DNA of 43,238 nt from a virus. The notes below the pieces were generated by a model, which did no database searches, had not been told where the DNA came from, and worked only from the letters and a program-made list of their open reading frames with translations. Location: positions 1 through 43,238 of IMG/VR virus record IMGVR_UViG_3300010373_000075. One strand, written 5' to 3'. Positions within the stretch are counted from its first letter, which is position 1. Each line of letters opens with the position of its first letter. The position numbers and the translations under genes are program-made. Below, one piece after another: positions 6,642 to 14,049 of this stretch.

Positions 6642-6725
6642 TTAGACTCCTTGAATCAGTGGGATGGCTACAGCTAAAATCACTGTAATCGCCAGGCATA
6701 TTCTCAATATTAAAATTAAGCTCAT
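6642..6725 (-). CDS. 27-residue membrane peptide
   Basis: An ATG with GGGAGG 5 bases upstream opens a 27-codon frame that is almost entirely a hydrophobic helix (ICLAITVILAVAIPL). It overlaps the previous stop (ATGA) and lies immediately before the next gene. Short, but the strong ribosome site and coupling argue that it is translated. Role unknown. Confidence 0.4.
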   Translation of the reverse strand: MSLILILRICLAITVILAVAIPLIQGV

Positions 6726-6850
6726 AATTGCCTCCCTTTGCAAAAACCTTCCTTTGCTGCTAGTATTTCTACGAGTGCTTTAGTGGGCGCTTGGGAGGCT
6801 GCTTTAATCTTGATGGGTTGGGCAGCCTCTATTTCTTTAATGAGATTCAT
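6722..6850 (-). CDS. Small hypothetical protein
   Basis: 42 aa, alanine- and lysine-rich, helical. ATG 6850 lies inside the last codons of the first operon gene, and its stop overlaps the membrane peptide start. Function unknown. Confidence 0.4.
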   Translation of the reverse strand: MNLIKEIEAAQPIKIKAASQAPTKALVEILAAKEGFCKGRQL

Positions 6851-7358
6851 TACTCTTCTCCCCGTAAATTAATTGATAGGCCTTTGCAGCTTGTTCAGGT
6901 CTAAAATCCATATCTTTTTTAAGCTCAATAAGTACGTTATCGTACAGGTCTTTTAAACGGTATTTGATTAAACTCGAACATTGCATCTGACCTTTGACGA
7001 TATCAATTTTTTCAGTTATTTTAGCAATCGTCTCCCGTTCGTTTTTGTCCAGCGCTTCTTGCAATCTCTTGAGATTGGCCGCGCGTTGCTCTGGTGTTTT
7101 GCCTAATAGCATGTTTTTCTCTCCTTTAGTGGGCTGATTTAAACAAGCGTCCTGCGGTTTACTGCTCCTGGTAAATTGGTTGAGATAGGTTTGAACAAAT
7201 GCCCCGGCTTGCCGCCAGCGCAACTGGTCGTTAATAGCGTTCAACCTATAAACCAGCATCAAGGCCATAAACTCCATAGCGAATTCATGCGTGCAAGGCC
7301 AGTTACGGCTTTGTGCATCAGTGCGGCTTAAAGCTTCTAGCAATGTATTGGGTTGCAT
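6837..7358 (-). CDS. First gene of the leftward early operon, unknown
   Basis: 173 aa from ATG 7358 with GAGGG about 9 bases upstream. Residues 1-60 are helical with WPCTHEFAMEFMALMLVYRL, and the C-terminal half (from KTPEQRAANLKRLQEALDK) is a long charged helix region. An internal ATG (codon near 83) has AAGGAG 8 bases upstream, so a shorter C-terminal product is possible. It is the promoter-proximal gene, a position often held by early regulators, but no family is recognised. Confidence 0.55.
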   Translation of the reverse strand: MQPNTLLEALSRTDAQSRNWPCTHEFAMEFMALMLVYRLNAINDQLRWRQAGAFVQTYLNQFTRSSKPQDACLNQPTKGEKNMLLGKTPEQRAANLKRLQEALDKNERETIAKITEKIDIVKGQMQCSSLIKYRLKDLYDNVLIELKKDMDFRPEQAAKAYQLIYGEKSNESH

Positions 7359-7389
7359 ATAGATATCCCTCTTCAACTGTTATACTACC

Positions 7390-7418
7390 ATTATACTACT
7401 GGTAGTAGAATTAGTCAA
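7390..7418 (-). promoter_or_regulatory. Leftward early promoter (PL-like)
   Basis: On the minus strand TTGACT (7413-7418) and TATAAT (7390-7395) are separated by exactly 17 bases, a near-perfect sigma-70 promoter. It faces the leftward operon whose first ATG is at 7358. The operator palindrome at 7394-7407 lies between and on the two boxes, so repressor binding should block it. Confidence 0.85.
7394..7407. promoter_or_regulatory. Operator palindrome on the leftward promoter
   Basis: TACTACTGGTAGTA is a 14-base palindrome with 6-base arms. It shares the TACTAC-NN-GTAGTA form with the palindromes at 8179-8196 and 8285-8304. It overlaps the -10 box and spacer of the leftward promoter. A further half-site lies at 7383-7388. 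Confidence 0.75.
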
Positions 7419-7485
7419 GGGAAAAGTAGAATAATTTTTAATTGAGTAGAATAGGCTAAAAAAATAAATAACTTAAAGGAAGGAG

Positions 7486-8160
7486 CTATTTGTAAGAATG
7501 GTAACTAGAAACTACTTTGGCTAAAATTTTACAATCATCGGAAATTTCAATAGGGGGAAATCTTGAGCTAAGGCTTTTTAAAATTCTTTTGCCCGTGCCC
7601 TCTTCTTCCCATAATATCTTTAAAGTGACATGAGGGTTATTTTTGAATTTAACTAACACTAATGACAAATCATGAAGCGGCTCAGCGGGGTCAGCTATCA
7701 TTATTATATGCCCACCCACAAGGAAGTCATTCTCTCTAAAAACCGCATTATCCTCAACATTTATTGCAAATGCTTTCTCACTTACCAAATCAAATGTTGG
7801 AAAAAAATGAGCACAATGTGATTTATCGGGATTTTCTAACCATTCGACAACCTGGGTGTCTGGTATTATAGGGACGTTTAATATTTGATCTGTTTGTTTA
7901 TTTGAGCACAAACTTAAAGTCCCAGTTTTCAGCCAGCCACAATCAACACGCAGCCAATCAGAAAGCTCAGATAATTTATCATCATTTGGAATCGCTTGGC
8001 CTAATGTATATCTTCGAGCCATTTCATAAGTAATTTTTAATTTTTCGGCTATTAGCTTTACATCTACCCCGCTTTCGTTTTTTCGTTGTGCAGTATATCC
8101 TTTGCTCAACATGGCCTTTATAAGCCTTTCAGAAAATAACTGCGCTTTTGTTTTATCCAT
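7486..8160 (-). CDS. Phage repressor, S24-like with altered active site
   Basis: 224 aa from ATG 8160, with TTAGGA just upstream. Residues 37-72 form a helix-turn-helix region (LIAEKLKITYEMARRYTLGQ); residues 95-224 look like an S24/LexA-type C-terminal domain. The strand that normally carries the catalytic serine (GDSM) here reads VEDNAVFRENDF, so serine is absent at about residue 138; a lysine (TLKILW, K181) is at the usual partner position. It should hold lysogeny by binding the three palindromes. Loss of serine suggests it does not self-cleave. Its -10 (8194-8199) overlaps an operator, so it is probably autoregulated. Confidence 0.8.
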   Translation of the reverse strand: MDKTKAQLFSERLIKAMLSKGYTAQRKNESGVDVKLIAEKLKITYEMARRYTLGQAIPNDDKLSELSDWLRVDCGWLKTGTLSLCSNKQTDQILNVPIIPDTQVVEWLENPDKSHCAHFFPTFDLVSEKAFAINVEDNAVFRENDFLVGGHIIMIADPAEPLHDLSLVLVKFKNNPHVTLKILWEEEGTGKRILKSLSSRFPPIEISDDCKILAKVVSSYHSYK

Positions 8161-8178
8161 AATCATCCTAACGGTAAA

Positions 8179-8199
8179 ACTACTACTAGTAGTAGTATA
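8179..8199. promoter_or_regulatory. Operator palindrome at the repressor promoter
   Basis: ACTACTACTAGTAGTAGT (8179-8196) is a perfect 18-base palindrome containing the TACTAC-NN-GTAGTA core. A leftward TATACT box (plus-strand 8194-8199) overlaps it, with no good -35 at 17 bases. This fits a weak maintenance promoter controlled by its own product. Confidence 0.7.
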
Positions 8200-8276
8200 G
8201 CAAGAGGGGGCCACAAGATTACCTATTTTTTAACCTAAACAATAAATTTTATATGCTACACATGGTAGAATAATCA

Positions 8277-8305
8277 TTGCATTATTCTACTATCAGTAGT
8301 AGAAT
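8277..8305 (+). promoter_or_regulatory. Rightward early promoter (PR-like) with embedded operator
   Basis: TTGCAT (8277-8282) and TAGAAT (8300-8305) are 17 bases apart and face the cro-like gene. The palindrome TTCTACT/AGTAGAA (8285-8291 and 8298-8304) fills the spacer and -10 box. It is the same architecture as the leftward promoter, so one repressor would silence both. Confidence 0.75.
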
Positions 8306-8356
8306 TATTTTTATCCCTGCTATTTCTTTCAAAAAAACAGTGATTATGGAGTGATC

Positions 8357-8593
8357 ATGGATAAAAATACACAAAATTTAACTAAAAGAGCGCAACAAGT
8401 TATTGATGCCTTTGGCGGCCCCTATAAGCTAGCACAACAAATTGGTCTAACAGATTGGGCTGTAAGAAAATGGTATTATTCAAAAATACCACCCCAAAGA
8501 GCGGCCGAGCTAGAGCTATTATCAGAAGGAAGGTTTACTAAGGAATACCTTAGGCCTGATTATTTCAAATCATTTATACCCCTAAACTCGTAA
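8357..8593 (+). CDS. Cro/YdaS-like transcription regulator
   Basis: 78 aa. Residues about 14-55 form a helix-turn-helix of the YdaS/Cro type (VIDAFGGPYKLAQQIGLTDW, AVRKWYYSKIPPQRA) ending in the characteristic LRPDYF. ATG 8357 has GGAG 5 bases upstream; a GTG at 8351 would add two residues. Divergent from the repressor across a shared operator region, it probably favours the lytic path by competing for the same palindromes. Confidence 0.85.
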   Translation: MDKNTQNLTKRAQQVIDAFGGPYKLAQQIGLTDWAVRKWYYSKIPPQRAAELELLSEGRFTKEYLRPDYFKSFIPLNS

Positions 8594-8605
8594 CCAGGCT
8601 TTACC

Positions 8606-9502
8606 ATGTCATCTAATGCTCAAGCTTGGGCGCGCCAACAAAAACATCCATCATTAAAATCTGCCGATCTTTTACTGCTAAGAGAATTAGCGGAATGGGC
8701 TGACCCTACTGGTAAAATTAAAAATGATGAAGATGAAGGAATATTTTTCGACTACAAAATACTGGCGGATTTATGCAGTGTAAGTATTAGAACAATTCCC
8801 CGCATGCTTAACAAGTTAGAAAAGCTGTCTCTAATTAAACGCAAGCCGCGATTTGATGAAAAAAATGGTCATAAAATTGCATCCGATTACCAGTTAATAA
8901 TACCCGAAAATTATGTGATAAAAATTGAGAATCGTAACCATGCAATTTCAAGCATGAGAACAACCTTAAATAACAAAGACTTACAGAAAAACACTACCGC
9001 AAACCCTATATTTGACGAGACATGCCAAAATGACATGTCGGACATGACAAAATGGCGCGACAATATAAAAAGAAGTATTAAAGGAAATAAAGATATTATT
9101 AAATATATACCCTCAAGCTCAAAAAACGAGCTTAAGGGAGTGCTTGTTGATGAGCAGTTTTCTGAATTCTGGAAACTCTACCCCAAAAAGAGCAATAACA
9201 CCTTTCCCGCAAATGAGGGCAGCAAGAAAGTTGCGTTAGTTCAATTCAAAAAAGCGCTTAAGTTGTTTTCATTTGAAAAGCTTATGGAAGCGTTAAAAGC
9301 GCAGATAGCAGAGCGCGAATACAGGCATCAGTTAGGGTTATTTAACCCACAGTTCAGACATGCATCAACCTGGTTAAATCAAGAGGCATGGGAAGATTCG
9401 ATAAGCAGCAAGGAGGATATGGACAATGAACAGCAGCGATCAAAACAAGCCGGATTGGGGTCGGGTAATCAAAACATCGACCTTCACTACTACGACATCT
9501 AG
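8606..9502 (+). CDS. Phage replication initiator (O-like)
   Basis: 298 aa. Residues 15-100 are a winged-helix domain of the phage replication O/DnaD type (SADLLLLRELAEWADPTGKI ... LADLCSVSIRTIPRMLNKLE). Residues 186-270 hold a second conserved block (EFWKLYPKK ... RHASTWLNQEAWED) seen in many phage replication proteins. It should recognise the phage origin and recruit the host helicase. Short A/T-rich repeats inside the linker coding region may mark the origin, but I cannot define iterons. The next gene overlaps by 77 bases. Confidence 0.8.
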   Translation: MSSNAQAWARQQKHPSLKSADLLLLRELAEWADPTGKIKNDEDEGIFFDYKILADLCSVSIRTIPRMLNKLEKLSLIKRKPRFDEKNGHKIASDYQLIIPENYVIKIENRNHAISSMRTTLNNKDLQKNTTANPIFDETCQNDMSDMTKWRDNIKRSIKGNKDIIKYIPSSSKNELKGVLVDEQFSEFWKLYPKKSNNTFPANEGSKKVALVQFKKALKLFSFEKLMEALKAQIAEREYRHQLGLFNPQFRHASTWLNQEAWEDSISSKEDMDNEQQRSKQAGLGSGNQNIDLHYYDI

Positions 9503-9983
9503 CTCTCAAGAGCAGTTTACCGATGAAGTGGCTACTCTACAAAAAAAGATTTTCAATCGGTTTCTTAATATCTATCCGTACAAATGGCCTTATTTGATGA
9601 ACCGAGAGGGCTACAAAGCCCAGGCAGAGACACTCTGGCGGAGATGCGTTAAAAATTTATTGTCTGTAGAGGAAATTAACGCTGTTTTTATCATCGAATG
9701 CCTAGATGATATTGAAAAAGGCTTTACTAATTTTTCCAACCCCCCCCAGGTAGACCAGTTTTCTCGTTTTGTGCGACAAAAAAAGTTTGCTAAAAGAGAG
9801 GCACGCTTACCAAGCAGTCAATTTGAGGCGCCATCCAAAGACACTATAAGCCAACTCGAAGGCATGATTGATAAAGAAACCAACCCGCGCATGAAAGAAG
9901 CGCTAATGAAAATAAAGCAGACAGCCGTAAAATCCTCAGCAACCCCAGCAACTAACAAGGACGCCCATGCAAGAACTCAATAA
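9426..9983 (+). CDS. Probable replication partner (helicase-loader-like)
   Basis: 185 aa starting at ATG 9426, overlapping the O-like gene by 77 bases, with AAGGAGG about 9 bases upstream. Central region FLNIYPYKWPYLMNREGYKA ... TLWRRCVKNL and the position directly after an O-like gene fit the P-like helicase loaders of lambdoid phages (replicative helicase recruitment). No direct motif proves this. The C-terminus is basic and unstructured. Confidence 0.6.
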   Translation: MNSSDQNKPDWGRVIKTSTFTTTTSSSQEQFTDEVATLQKKIFNRFLNIYPYKWPYLMNREGYKAQAETLWRRCVKNLLSVEEINAVFIIECLDDIEKGFTNFSNPPQVDQFSRFVRQKKFAKREARLPSSQFEAPSKDTISQLEGMIDKETNPRMKEALMKIKQTAVKSSATPATNKDAHARTQ

Positions 9984-10245
9984 ATCAGACCTGATTACCA
10001 CTCTGGCAGCCAAGCACAATCTCTCGCCAGCACAAGCTAAGAAAGCTATCGGCGTTATCCTGGACAGCATCATTGCAGCAGTTGAAAACGGAGAGCGTGT
10101 TGAAATTAGAGGCATGGGAGCCTGGTTTAAAAAACACTATCGGCCTGCTGTGCTCAGAAACCCCCAGAATGGCGAAGCTGTTGTTAAACACGACAGGGTT
10201 AAAATCAAATTTAAATCAAGCATAAAAATTCCAGCGAATTGCTGA
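9967..10245 (+). CDS. HU/IHF-family DNA-binding protein
   Basis: 92 aa, the normal length for HU/IHF. It shows NKSDLITTLAAKHNLS, the beta-arm region (VEIRGMGAWFKKHYRPAV) and the hallmark RNPQNGEAV. Such proteins bend DNA and assist replication origins, integrase complexes and promoters. AAGGA 5 bases upstream sets the start; it overlaps the P-like gene by 17 bases. Phage-encoded HU could serve the integration reaction, since arm-type sites flank attP. Confidence 0.9.
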   Translation: MQELNKSDLITTLAAKHNLSPAQAKKAIGVILDSIIAAVENGERVEIRGMGAWFKKHYRPAVLRNPQNGEAVVKHDRVKIKFKSSIKIPANC

Positions 10246-10280
10246 AATTCTACTATACTCCTGGTCTACAAGGAGGATTT

Positions 10281-10472
10281 ATGATTGCATACGATGGACT
10301 GCCAATGCCAAAAGAACTCAGGCCTGATGCTAAAACCAAACAACAAATTCACATTTACGTCTGTGCATTTTTTTCAAAGGACGGAAGAACTTTTAAACTC
10401 TTTCGCCATGATCTGGGATGCCGAAATTTAAGCCAAGAGCCTAGTGCCATTGAGAGATCATTATGCGCTTAA
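10281..10472 (+). CDS. Small hypothetical protein
   Basis: 63 aa from ATG 10281, selected because AAGGAGG lies 4 bases upstream; the frame opens earlier at 10239 but lacks a ribosome site. Contains LPMPKELRPDAKTKQQ and two cysteines. Upstream at 10246-10256 is TTCTACTATAC, matching one half of the phage operator. Function unknown. Confidence 0.55.
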   Translation: MIAYDGLPMPKELRPDAKTKQQIHIYVCAFFSKDGRTFKLFRHDLGCRNLSQEPSAIERSLCA

Positions 10473-10579
10473 TACGATGGGTGCTCACTAAGATTAAAAC
10501 ATCATGGCAAGCGTTTATGTGCGAAATTGGAAAGTGTCCGGTTAATTGCGATTGCTATAATTTGGAAGAGAGGTTTTAG
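10463..10579 (+). CDS. 38-residue cysteine-cluster peptide
   Basis: ATG 10463 overlaps the previous stop by 10 bases and opens a 38-codon frame. The N-terminus is basic/amphipathic, and the C-terminal half has four cysteines (CEIGKCPVNCDC) that could bind a metal. Its end carries the ribosome site for the next gene (AGAGG). Function unknown. Confidence 0.4.
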   Translation: MRLIRWVLTKIKTSWQAFMCEIGKCPVNCDCYNLEERF

Positions 10580-10581
10580 GG

Positions 10582-11025
10582 ATGGATAAACACGATTACA
10601 GCAATTGCAAGCCCTATGAATTTGAGTCAGAGTATGATTTCAATAAACGAACAGCACTTGAATTAATAGAAGACGCAGAGATTCTCTACGAGCAATTAGT
10701 CTACACCAATCAGGCAGCTTTCTATGCAATACAAGAATTTAAGCGTTGTTTAGTTTCGCACTCCATCCCAACTTCCGATTTAAATTTTGACGATGAAATC
10801 ATAAATACCATAAAAAAAGAAAACGAAGAATGCAAAAAAGCCTGGAAAGACAACAATGAAAAAGATATCCGTATTCACTGGCCGGAGCATAGGCGCTGGG
10901 CGCATCTTATGGCTTGCCGAAGACACGATAAGCTCTTTGAAATTTCGAGTTCGCTTAGAGAGGCAGGTAAACGCCTAGTTAAAATTGCTAAACCGCAGGA
11001 GCAATCAATTGAAAAAATGGATTAG
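10582..11025 (+). CDS. Hypothetical protein
   Basis: 147 aa, highly charged and helical, with a WPEHRRWAHLMACRRHDKL segment in the last third. No signal peptide or membrane helix. It overlaps the start of the next gene by 17 bases. No family recognised. Confidence 0.6.
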   Translation: MDKHDYSNCKPYEFESEYDFNKRTALELIEDAEILYEQLVYTNQAAFYAIQEFKRCLVSHSIPTSDLNFDDEIINTIKKENEECKKAWKDNNEKDIRIHWPEHRRWAHLMACRRHDKLFEISSSLREAGKRLVKIAKPQEQSIEKMD

Positions 11026-11308
11026 AGAGTGGCTTGGGATTAGCAATGATTACGCCACAAAAGAAGAAATAAATAATCATAGAGCTTTTATTGCAGAGCA
11101 AATAGAAAAAATACAAGAATTCGTGTTAATTAACATAATGCAGATTGGCGATAGAACCGTCACCATTTCAGAAATCCATAAACTAATTTTCACAATGGCC
11201 CAGCGCTTGGGCCTTCCAAAAGCTATAATCGCACAGATGTTTAAAGATCATGGTATAACCCTTAAGGATGAGACTACCGATGAGACGCATAGCAGTAAAG
11301 CAGTCTGA
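11009..11308 (+). CDS. Hypothetical protein, TTG start
   Basis: 99 aa. TTG 11009 is preferred (CAGGAG 7 bases upstream) over the in-frame ATG at 10985, which has no ribosome site. Predicted helices, a KKWIREWLGIS start and a hydrophobic middle (EFVLINIMQIG). No membrane segment is clear. Function unknown. Confidence 0.55.
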   Translation: MKKWIREWLGISNDYATKEEINNHRAFIAEQIEKIQEFVLINIMQIGDRTVTISEIHKLIFTMAQRLGLPKAIIAQMFKDHGITLKDETTDETHSSKAV

Positions 11309-11537
11309 TTTTAACACTCTAATTCTTGATACCTTCCGCTATAGCCTCCACAAAGAAGATCATTTCGATTTTGGAGTTAGTACTGTCCGAGAGTATGCCA
11401 CCTGCTTATCGTTCAGAACCATCAAAGACTTAGTGCATGATATCAAAAGCGACAAGAGATTTAGCAAGCAAAAGCACCCTGTTCTTACCGAACTGTATCA
11501 ACACTTAACCACTTTAATGAATCAGCCCAAACAATAA
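11280..11537 (+). CDS. Conserved small phage protein
   Basis: 85 aa from ATG 11280. The opening MRRIAVKQSDFNTLILDTFR and RYSL segment resemble a small phage protein seen in many phages between replication and late genes; function unknown. The alternative ATG at 11268 sits on the apparent ribosome site (AAGG). Confidence 0.6.
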   Translation: MRRIAVKQSDFNTLILDTFRYSLHKEDHFDFGVSTVREYATCLSFRTIKDLVHDIKSDKRFSKQKHPVLTELYQHLTTLMNQPKQ

Positions 11538-11539
11538 TC

Positions 11540-11830
11540 ATGCGCCTGGATACTACTTTTATAAAAATGCAATCTAAGCCCAAGTCCAAAAAAGGCTGGG
11601 GTACTACTCGCTTACGAGGGCATTACAAGAAGTCTAGAAAAAATTGTTTGCTGTGTAGTGTAAGCTTTGATACCTATCACCACGATCAAAAATATTGTTC
11701 AAGAGAATGTGTTATTAAAAGCAAAGCTAATTTAAGTGCTAAGGGCATTAAGTGGGTAAATCATAAGCGCTCCGGGTATATAGATATATTGTTATCGATT
11801 AATAATAAGATAAATCCTTGTAAAAGTTAG
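11540..11830 (+). CDS. Zinc-finger protein, possible endonuclease remnant
   Basis: 96 aa, strongly basic. NCLLC near residue 35 and YCSREC near 52 are the CxxC...CSxxC arrangement found in zinc fingers next to some HNH/homing nucleases, but no HNH residues follow. It may be a truncated relative. No ribosome site precedes ATG 11540; ATG 11567 is an alternative. Confidence 0.45.
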   Translation: MRLDTTFIKMQSKPKSKKGWGTTRLRGHYKKSRKNCLLCSVSFDTYHHDQKYCSRECVIKSKANLSAKGIKWVNHKRSGYIDILLSINNKINPCKS

Positions 11831-11857
11831 AAAAAACTATAATTAAAGGAGTGGATA

Positions 11858-12094
11858 ATGGTACAAGTCAGCGATTTTGTAAAAGAAATTGTCGATCAGA
11901 TTAATTTAGGCGTTGAGGCCTTTAATCAATCACAAGAGCACTTAGTGGCAAGTACGCCACATTCTGTTGAAATTAAGCTTGGAGTGGAATATCAGCATAA
12001 TCAAGAAGGCCTCCTCATGTTATATCTATCTTCCTGCCCAGAGCATCCACAAATAAAAATCAATTTATCAGTGGCCCGCTCAATGATATCTTAA
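11858..12094 (+). CDS. Hypothetical protein
   Basis: 78 aa with a good AAGGAG upstream. The layout is an N-terminal amphipathic helix (VSDFVKEIVDQINLGVEAFN) then beta strands (VEIKLGVEYQ). It vaguely resembles small domains associated with proteases in bacteria, but I cannot name it with confidence. Confidence 0.55.
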   Translation: MVQVSDFVKEIVDQINLGVEAFNQSQEHLVASTPHSVEIKLGVEYQHNQEGLLMLYLSSCPEHPQIKINLSVARSMIS

Positions 12095-12100
12095 GGCTTT

Positions 12101-12331
12101 ATGCTTATGCGAAAAACCATGCTCAAATATAAAATAACCTTCATCGAAGATAGCGGCTTTCATGCCCTTGTTCAGCATCACGAAATTGAGTCAGAAACCA
12201 GCCTATCACTGCTAAACCCAATTGATCGGGATTTTATTTTGAGGCAAGTTAAGATTGAATATAAGGGAAAAATAAGGCTGATGAATATTAAGCAAGTTAT
12301 TCAATCGGCTTTGTTCAAAACAGCGGTTTAG
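12101..12331 (+). CDS. Hypothetical protein
   Basis: 76 aa starting at ATG 12101 (AAGG about 5 bases upstream). Mixed strands and helices, no cysteines. An internal ATG at 12119 is possible. Function unknown. Confidence 0.45.
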   Translation: MLMRKTMLKYKITFIEDSGFHALVQHHEIESETSLSLLNPIDRDFILRQVKIEYKGKIRLMNIKQVIQSALFKTAV

Positions 12332-12367
12332 TCGGGTATGATGAATGAACATTGAGGAGCATATGGG

Positions 12368-12547
12368 GTGAAAAGATTTCTATTAACAATATCATTTTGG
12401 CTGTTAATTATTTTAGCATCACCTCTAATCTTAGCAGCTTGCCTATGGTATGAAATTAAGTATTTTAATGGCGATAAAGAGTCTTATCTAAGATTCTTAG
12501 AGGAATATCACGGCTTTACAAAAAACAAAGAAAAGAACGGATTATGA
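12368..12547 (+). CDS. Small membrane protein or lipoprotein
   Basis: 59 aa from GTG 12368, with GAGGAG 8 bases upstream. A basic start is followed by a long hydrophobic stretch ending in ILAAC at residue 25, which fits a lipobox. The protein may be a lipoprotein with a 34-residue charged tail, or just a membrane anchor. Exported small phage lipoproteins can act in superinfection exclusion or lysis; nothing here decides between them. Confidence 0.5.
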   Translation: MKRFLLTISFWLLIILASPLILAACLWYEIKYFNGDKESYLRFLEEYHGFTKNKEKNGL

Positions 12548-12705
12548 TTAAACTTTTTAGGTCAGACAACTTATTTAGTTTTAGAATTTTCAAACATGGA
12601 TTTATAATTCATGATGAAAAATGCCTACCATTGAATCACCCAAAAGATAAAATAATCCACAATGGGATTATCAAGATATTTAAGTATTACGTGAGGCTTC
12701 ATTAA
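12544..12705 (+). CDS. Small basic hypothetical protein
   Basis: 53 aa, rich in lysine, histidine and aromatic residues. ATG 12544 overlaps the preceding TGA (ATGA) and the TAA overlaps the next ATG (TAATG). Coupling is the main evidence. Function unknown. Confidence 0.45.
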   Translation: MIKLFRSDNLFSFRIFKHGFIIHDEKCLPLNHPKDKIIHNGIIKIFKYYVRLH

Positions 12706-13106
12706 TGACACAACTATACCGCCGGCAGCCCAAGAACTGGCTAGAGCGCATCTGGCTTAGGATTAGGCCGCAGATTGTCTATGCTGAATACAAGGTTAGC
12801 ACTGGACACCCTGGAGGAAGATTTCCGTTGGGTGACTTTCCTGCAATTCCAGGAGGTGAACTTTATTTGGTTTATAACAATAAGCAAATATCTAAAGTCT
12901 ATGATAAAGAATGGTTTGAAGCCAACTACGAGCCTATTTTGTGCGAACACCAAAAAGCATGGGTTAAATTTAATTTATCGCCAAAAATAGATATATGCCC
13001 TGTTTGTCAGCCTGAAGAATACAGGCAAACAGTTGCGAGACGATATGAAAGGGATTATAGAGCAAGAAGGGCCTTGAGGGAAACTTCTGGTAGCGATAAG
13101 GATTGA
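12705..13106 (+). CDS. Hypothetical zinc-binding protein
   Basis: 133 aa. CEHQKAW near residue 80 and CPVCQPEEYR near 98 suggest a C/H zinc site in the C-terminal half. The N-terminus is basic (LYRRQPKNWLERIWLRIRP). The end is a long arginine-rich helix. No family recognised. Confidence 0.55.
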   Translation: MTQLYRRQPKNWLERIWLRIRPQIVYAEYKVSTGHPGGRFPLGDFPAIPGGELYLVYNNKQISKVYDKEWFEANYEPILCEHQKAWVKFNLSPKIDICPVCQPEEYRQTVARRYERDYRARRALRETSGSDKD

Positions 13107-13165
13107 CCTCTAACCCCTTGACCAATAGCGGAAAAAAAGCGATGGAAATTTAAAGTGAGTGAATT

Positions 13166-13444
13166 ATGAGCAATATATTTTTAACGATTCTTGTCATTTG
13201 GTGCGGCTTTGTAACGCTAATTCTTTTTCGTTCAAATACAATTACTAAAAATTTATTGGAATTAATCCAAAATCTACAGCAGTCTATAAGTTATTTAACG
13301 CACAACCAGAAAATTTTAAGTGGAGCTGTTTTTAAAAAGCCATGTAAGGCGGAAGGCTGCCATGCCTATGGGTTTCCTAATAGCGGGCTATGCTATCATC
13401 ATGACCCTGAATGGCAGAAGTGGGCTAAAAATCTTGAGAAATAA
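13166..13444 (+). CDS. Membrane-anchored zinc-knuckle protein
   Basis: 92 aa. N-terminal membrane helix (about residues 3-21, IFLTILVIWCGFVTLILF), a helical stalk, then a cytoplasmic C/H cluster: CKAEGC ... LCYHH. The order suggests a bitopic protein with a small metal-binding head. Function unknown. Confidence 0.55.
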   Translation: MSNIFLTILVIWCGFVTLILFRSNTITKNLLELIQNLQQSISYLTHNQKILSGAVFKKPCKAEGCHAYGFPNSGLCYHHDPEWQKWAKNLEK

Positions 13445-13469
13445 TTTTAATTACTAAGTGAGCAACGAT

Positions 13470-13646
13470 ATGATTGCAACAACTGTTAAAAGAATACCTG
13501 CCAACCATGATTTTACGCCTTGTAAAATTGGCTTTGATTTTCATAATTGCAAGCCAAAGATTGGGTATTTTGAATGTATACACTGCCGCAAAAAGTTTGA
13601 TGCTCAAGGAAAATTATTAAATGAAGCGCATAGTCAAAGAGATTAA
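13470..13646 (+). CDS. Zinc-ribbon microprotein
   Basis: 58 aa from ATG 13470 (a GTG at 13458 would add four residues). CKIGF, NCK and ECIHCRKKFD give a C/H zinc pattern. The last 26 bases overlap the next gene and carry its AAGGA ribosome site. Function unknown. Confidence 0.45.
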   Translation: MIATTVKRIPANHDFTPCKIGFDFHNCKPKIGYFECIHCRKKFDAQGKLLNEAHSQRD

Positions 13647-14049
13647 TCCTGACAAGCTTTTTCTACTTAATAAAAACAATAATAAGGTTGAAGAATGGGC
13701 TATTAAAATCCCTATGCAGCAAGTGGCATTCCCCCAAGGAGGCCCAGAGTATGTTGAACTGGAGCAGGTTACTTACGACCAGGCTTTTGATGAGTTTCCG
13801 GCCAAACCTGTTGCTAAGCTAACATCCGAGGGCGTTGAATATTTAGGTGAATTATCAACCCCCCCCGGAAAGTTCCAAGAATACATCAAAATATTAATTG
13901 GCTCCGATAATGAATGTAGCACTGAGATATTTGATTGTTTTCATTGCTGGGCTTTGGATGATGAATTATACCAAGCCGCCTCCTGGCGCGACCTGCACAT
14001 GAACGTGATTCCGGCACTTATGAGGATGGCGGAGACTAAACATGTTTAG
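13621..14049 (+). CDS. Hypothetical protein, paralogue of the split terminal gene
   Basis: 142 aa. The start MKRIVKEINP matches the fragment at 1-32. Its middle (VTYDQAFDEFPAKP) and end (SWRDLHMNVIPALMRMAE) parallel the protein at 42843-43193 (ITFEQALREVQEKP, SWSEFYERDLPILIRMVRE). The phage therefore carries two diverged copies, one in each arm. Role unknown. Confidence 0.65.
   Translation: MKRIVKEINPDKLFLLNKNNNKVEEWAIKIPMQQVAFPQGGPEYVELEQVTYDQAFDEFPAKPVAKLTSEGVEYLGELSTPPGKFQEYIKILIGSDNECSTEIFDCFHCWALDDELYQAASWRDLHMNVIPALMRMAETKHV

Noticed and set aside
8606-9502. Origin iterons inside the O-like gene
   Set aside because: A/T-rich stretches are present, but I could not find regularly spaced repeated units by eye, so no origin is claimed.
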